Shown here piece by piece: positions 62,100-64,000 of a DNA stretch of 64,000 nucleotides (position 1 is the first letter of the stretch; each line of letters opens with the position of its first letter). The stretch lies in contig CM038217.1 in NCBI GenBank assembly GCA_021442155.1, forward strand, positions 152,403,834 to 152,467,833, read 5' to 3'. Origin of the DNA: Cymbidium sinense (lineage: Eukaryota > Streptophyta > Magnoliopsida > Asparagales > Orchidaceae). The notes beneath the pieces are model-generated. The model saw only the letters and a list, made by a program, of their open reading frames with translations. It was not told where the DNA came from and searched no databases. The position numbers were made by a program, and so were the translations under genes.

Positions 62100-64000
62100 A
62101 TGGCCCTGTTGGTTTGCGATGGATCGCACTATGTAGGAGCCACAAAGGCATACACCTAATTCAGATTTACCAATCCAAATGGGTACTCTACTAAACACAT
62201 AGTAGGATTAGCCAACCAAAGGGATGTCTTTTGGTATGCAGCAGCTGTACTAGGAAGAAAGCATAGTAGAATTACATCCTCTAAAGTAGGAACCAGTTGT
62301 TGAGGTAATCTATTGGCAAGGCAGCAGATTGAACCCAACCTAGGGCTGACTACGGAGTGATGGATCACACTAAGACGGAGCTTATATCAGCCTAGACCTA
62401 TCTCAGATTTACTGATCCAAAGGGAGTAGCTTTACGATCGATGGGAAAACTATTCGACCAAAGGAGTGCCTTTCAATTTGGAATGATCAATTGAAGGGAA
62501 GAAAGCTCAGGGACTCACATCTTCCTACACATAAGTCACTGGGGAGATCGGTTTCTTCAGGCAACAAATCAAACCTGACCTAGGGCTGCCCGTCAGTTTA
62601 CGATAATCATGCTAAAAGAATGCATCATAGTCTTACATCTTCCAAAGCAGAATGACTGCTAGGGTAACCTGCTTTTAATCAAAATAGATTGAACCCGGCG
62701 ACTACTGGTGAGTGTCGAGGACTTATCTCTCAGTAGTCGGGCAATTCTTATAGGAGTTTGCGCCTAAAAATAGGATGTATGCTTGGGAAAAAGGATCCTT
62801 TGGGGGCTTGAATTCCTAATCCACAAGCGAATTAATTTTGTTTATTTTGTTTAGTTTTTTTATCATGAACTCTGTTAGTTTACGAGGGGTTAAATTGAGA
62901 AGGAGCTTATATCATCCTAGACCCATCTCAGATTTATTGAACCAAGGGAGAATCTGTGCATCCACTGAATAAATTCTCCAACCACAGGGGTGGCTCCTTG
63001 GAAAGGGGGATTGTCTAATCCAAAAGTAACTTGGGTAGTGTCTAAATGGGGTTGCAAAGGACATGATCTAAATAGAGTGCCCACAGGGAGAGGAGTTGCT
63101 AAAGGTTTAATCGAAAACCCTGGAGAAGATGGCATGGCTAGTCATATATTAAAGGTATTCGGTCCAACTCAAGGAGAAAGCACAGGGACTCACATCTGCC
63201 AAGAGTGGTGTATCCACTAGGTGAGTAGCTGTCAGCTTAGGAAACATCAACTAACCTCAATTTTCAATAATTAGCTTAGGAAGAAAGCTTAGGGACTCAC
63301 ATCCTCCTATAGCAGAACTAGTTGCTAGGACAGTCTGTCTTCGGCTCGACAAGTGCCATCTGACCTAAAGCGACTACTGAGTGAATGCCACTAGGGGACT
63401 TATATCGACTCAAACATATTCAAGAGAAAAGGAGCTTCTCGAGGACTTATCCTAGACCTCAAATATTCTAGACCTAGTTAGATCATGGTGATTAGTTCAA
63501 GAAGAAAGCTCGGGGACTCACATCCTCTTAAACAAAGTCAACATGAGGTAGCTTACTGGCTACATAGTGAAGTCTACCATACTAATGAGGTGCTTATTGG
63601 TTTGTAATGGTCAAGTTAGGAAGAAAGCGTAGAGACTCACATCCTCCAAACAAGTGACCACTAGGGTGACATATTAGCAAGGTAGCATGTAGGCCTGACC
63701 TAGAGCTGCTAATGAGTGAGTGCCACAGGGGGCTTGCTCCCACATCAAAATAGCTCAAGATAAAAGATTTGTGTTTATTTTTGTGCATGTGTTAAAAGGA
63801 ATAAGACACCTATGGGGGACTTTTACACCTACCTAAAACATGCTAGGGGATTTTGATGAAGTGGTGCCATGGATGGCAAATGGGAATTCCCATTAAGAAA
63901 GGATGTCGCTTGGGTTCTCTTACACCTAACTTAGTTATGTCAAATAGGATGCCTCTGGGTTCTCTTTATATTCTAATAGCTAGAGATTGTGTTTGTGTTG
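62100..64000 (+). repeat. GC-richer region with recurring 25-bp phrases, probable retroelement spacer
   Basis: The phrase GGAAGAAAGCTxAGGGACTCA followed by CATCCTCC recurs near 62253, 62498, 62616, 63173, 63279, 63501 and 63619. CCTGACCTAGGGCTGC-type phrases recur near 62333, 62568, 63357 and 63690. TCAGATTTACTGATCCAAAGGGA-like phrases recur near 62160, 62403 and 62928. Spacing is irregular (about 105-560 bases), so this is a mosaic and not a clean tandem array. The small frames in it are on both strands and overlap. Non-coding spacers of large plant gypsy elements can look like this, but no element protein is visible. It runs off the window end. Confidence 0.5.

Overview
The window is intergenic, repeat-built nuclear DNA from a flowering plant. 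It is AT-rich and spliceosomal-gene-poor, and every coding trace I can identify belongs to a plant transposable element: an En/Spm (CACTA) TNP2 transposase, two RTE-clade LINE ORFs and a Ty1/copia RNase H. I see no intact host gene, no rRNA, no tRNA and no CRISPR. The species cannot be named from this; a monocot with a large genome is a guess only.

Most of the DNA belongs to one unnamed, apparently non-coding repeat family, called U here. A complete U reads about TGTATGG-GGGACACCACGCAGATC at one end and CTCCAAAAGTGAGGTCAACA at the other, so it has TG...CA termini. It has two parts. P2 (about 4.4-4.7 kb) carries conserved boxes and internal repeats. P1 (about 3-4.4 kb) has a GC-richer start with three conserved hairpins, followed by kilobases rich in GGTCAA/TTGACC. 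U material is found at 1-1845 (minus), 3691-6664 (plus), 6665-16043 (minus), 16362-36253 (plus, outer copy), 25605-34753 (plus, nested in the outer copy), 51839-53845 (minus) and 53957-61743 (plus).

Later insertions cut this background. A copia-type solo LTR lies at 8746-11247. An RTE LINE with a perfect 19-bp target-site duplication lies at 18038-21078. A CACTA transposon with TIRs and a 3-bp duplication lies at 37220-47269; its transposase gene is itself split by a second RTE LINE (41691-44544, 20-bp duplication). The CACTA element probably sits inside a gypsy-type solo LTR (37117-47722), giving a three-level nest. A decayed copia 3' end (RNase H, polypurine tract, LTR) lies at about 50760-51838. 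A 77-bp tandem array (1846-2515) and a coding-like island (3015-3690) lie between U copies at the left, and a separate motif-repeating GC-richer region occupies 62100-64000.

Nothing here forms an operon or pathway. The genes are pseudogenes of mobile elements, and the value of the window is structural: insertion order, a large inverted repeat around 16.2 kb, and an undescribed repeat family with structured, co-varying hairpins.
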